Shown in pieces: positions 55,835 to 57,143 of a stretch of DNA of 57,143 nucleotides. The first letter of the stretch is position 1, and each line of letters begins with the position of its first letter. Source of the DNA: Lentimicrobium sp. (lineage in GTDB: Bacteria; Bacteroidota; Bacteroidia; Bacteroidales; Lentimicrobiaceae). The notes under the pieces were generated by a model. The model saw only the letters and a program-made list of their open reading frames with translations, had not been told where the DNA came from and searched no databases. Made by a program: the position numbers and the translations under genes. The DNA lies in the NCBI GenBank assembly GCA_019429275.1, contig JAHYJC010000030.1, forward strand, positions 1 through 57,143, written 5' to 3'.

Positions 55835-56970
55835 AAATACTCGTTCTGGGAGCTGGCCTTGTGGGTGGCCCAATGGCAATAGATCTTGCAAAAGACGGAG
55901 AATTTGATGTTACAGTTGCTGACATTAGTAGTGATGCGCTTTCGAAACTTGAAGGAAAGCCAGGTATTGAAACTGTCCGCGCCGATCTGGATAAAACCGA
56001 AACCATTAATTTCCTTTGCGATGGGAAGGATTTGGTGATCAGCGCTGTGCCTGGTTTTATGGGTTTTCGTACGGTTGAGCGTTTGATCGGTTGCGGAAAA
56101 AATGTAGTTGATATTGCATTTTTCCCTCAGGATATGTTTGCGCTTGATCAAAAAGCCAAAGACAGTAATGTAACTGTAATCTGCGATATTGGTGTTGCTC
56201 CCGGTATGAGTAATGTATTGATCGGATATGGTGCAAGCATGCTCGACACCCTTGAAAAAGGCATTACCTATGTTGGAGGATTGCCCGTGGTAAGAACCTG
56301 GCCTTATGAATACAAAGCGGTTTTTTCGCCCATCGATGTTATCGAAGAATACACCCGCCCTGCCCGTTACATCGATGGTGGCAGAATGGTGGTTCGTGAG
56401 GCCTTATCAGACCCTGAATTGCTCGATTTTCCCGGCGTTGGAACACTCGAAGCATTCAATAGCGATGGATTGCGAACGCTGGCTACTACCATCAAGGGCG
56501 ACTATATGATTGAAAAAACGCTTCGCTACAAAGGTCATATCGAAAAAATAGCAGTGCTGCGCGATACCGGTTTCTTCGACAAGGAGCCGATTAATATCAA
56601 TGGTGTGATGATTAGCCCGCTGGAGTTTACTTCGAAGTTACTTTTCCCGAAATGGAAACTCGAAAAAGGGGAAGAAGATCTGACCATCATGCAGGTGATT
56701 GTTGAAGGCCTCAAGGATGACATCAGGCAGCGCTATACCTGGAATCTTCTTGACCGTTATAACCCTGAAACCGGTGTTCATTCCATGGCCCGCACTACAG
56801 GCTATACTGCTACCATGGCTGCCAGAATGCTTGCACAGGGGCTTTATACACACAAAGGTGTTTCTGCGCCGGAATTTCTGGGCAAAGACCCGAAGATTGT
56901 CAGCTTTTTACTGGAAGGCCTGCGAAGAAGGGGAGTAGTTTACAAGGAAGAGCATGAGGTTTTGGAATAA
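55831..56970 (+). CDS. Saccharopine dehydrogenase-family protein (glutamate-forming, LYS9-like)
   Basis: The 379-residue protein starts with a Rossmann loop GAGLVGGP (7-14) and has an early VVDIAFFPQDMF and the core CDIGVAPGMSNVLIGYGA (about 112-129). GGLPVVRTWPYEYK (about 151-164) and the C-terminal MARTTGYTATMAARML are typical of LYS9-like saccharopine dehydrogenases. These form 2-aminoadipate semialdehyde and glutamate from saccharopine. The related carboxynorspermidine dehydrogenase cannot be fully excluded. It is translationally coupled to a DMT permease and followed by a terminator into which a group II intron has inserted. It may feed the aminoadipate operon 11 kb away. Confidence 0.85.
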   Translation: MKILVLGAGLVGGPMAIDLAKDGEFDVTVADISSDALSKLEGKPGIETVRADLDKTETINFLCDGKDLVISAVPGFMGFRTVERLIGCGKNVVDIAFFPQDMFALDQKAKDSNVTVICDIGVAPGMSNVLIGYGASMLDTLEKGITYVGGLPVVRTWPYEYKAVFSPIDVIEEYTRPARYIDGGRMVVREALSDPELLDFPGVGTLEAFNSDGLRTLATTIKGDYMIEKTLRYKGHIEKIAVLRDTGFFDKEPININGVMISPLEFTSKLLFPKWKLEKGEEDLTIMQVIVEGLKDDIRQRYTWNLLDRYNPETGVHSMARTTGYTATMAARMLAQGLYTHKGVSAPEFLGKDPKIVSFLLEGLRRRGVVYKEEHEVLE

Positions 56971-56988
56971 TATCCTGATCATAAATAT

Positions 56989-57018
56989 AAAAAAGCCCGG
57001 ATAAAGGGCTTTTTTATT
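56989..57018 (+). terminator. Terminator that is the insertion target of a group II intron
   Basis: AAAAAAGCCC (56989-56998) pairs with GGGCTTTTTT (57006-57015) over a GGATAAA loop. The intron's GTGCG starts right after the T tract (57019), as class C introns do at terminator stems. Confidence 0.88.
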
Positions 57019-57143
57019 GTGCGTCAGGCATGTATATCAGCTATAGGGTGCAAGTCCCGAACACGCTTCACAGTAAGGAGTGTTAGCCAAGAGCAAGGGT
57101 GTCCATCGCGAGATGGAATCTGAAGGAAGCTGGCGGCAAAAGT
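57019..57143 (+). mobile_element. 5' end of a group II (class C) intron, start of domain I
   Basis: The fragment starts with the consensus GTGCG (57019-57023). It then carries conserved domain I stretches: CTATAGGGTGCAAGTCCCGA, GGAGTGTTAGCC, CAAGGGTGTCCATCGCGAG and GGAATCTGAAGGAAGCTGG with the GCGGCAAA loop. These are the familiar marks of a bacterial class C intron. The window ends inside domain I, so the encoded reverse transcriptase is not seen. Orientation is the same as the saccharopine dehydrogenase gene. Confidence 0.88.

Overview
This window reads as one contig from an uncultured Bacteroidota genome, most likely Bacteroidales-like. Signs of this are two proteins with type IX secretion (T9SS) C-terminal sorting domains, a TonB-dependent receptor, Bacteroidota-specific families (DUF6427-, DUF4834-, DUF4783- and DUF2007-like) and promoters of the Bacteroidota type (TTTG at -33, TAnnTTTG at -7). 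Both ends of the contig lie inside a group II intron of class C: the left end holds domains V-VI (3' end) and the right end holds the 5' end with the start of domain I. The assembly probably broke at a multicopy intron. No tRNA, rRNA or CRISPR array was seen.

Layout. 0.2-7 kb: purD, a DUF6427-like membrane protein, rnhB, an outer-membrane protein and a large anchored propeller-like protein. 7-18.5 kb: glucosaminidase/LysM protein, two-component system, rsmG, pepD, rpmH (52 codons, easily missed), DUF4834-like gene, YfhO-like membrane protein, a GT4 glycosyltransferase and gpsA. 18.5-26 kb: a nonulosonic (sialic-like) acid cassette (cytidylyltransferase, NeuB-type synthase, HAD phosphatase), facing a GT-B-like transferase and a flippase, with a secreted sialidase-fold protein beside it. 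26-36.5 kb: housekeeping and stress genes (YihY/BrkB, nadC, rlmH, rdgB, rnk), a TonB receptor, cysE-cysK and a MORN-repeat protein. 36.6-38.7 kb: an S9 peptidase broken by a frameshift. 38.9-44.5 kb: a five-gene catabolic operon. 45-57 kb: a PatB/MalY lyase, YebC, a secreted GH13 amylase, a universal stress protein, an HD protein, ligA, a decayed DUF2807 gene, and a DMT transporter overlapping a saccharopine dehydrogenase.

The outstanding system is the minus-strand operon at 38896-44472. It joins a KamA-family radical SAM 2,3-aminomutase to both subunits of a 3-oxoadipate CoA-transferase (PcaI/PcaJ-like), a class III aminotransferase of the beta-amino-acid type and a 3-oxoadipyl-CoA thiolase (PcaF-like). 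The aminomutase lacks the two aspartates that hold the lysine side chain in true lysine 2,3-aminomutase. The set is best explained as an alpha-aminoadipate route: 2-aminoadipate to 3-aminoadipate to 3-oxoadipate to 3-oxoadipyl-CoA to succinyl-CoA plus acetyl-CoA. A saccharopine dehydrogenase homologue 11 kb away could supply the lysine-to-aminoadipate half. I know of no described pathway of this form. The assignment is inference from family resemblance and gene context.
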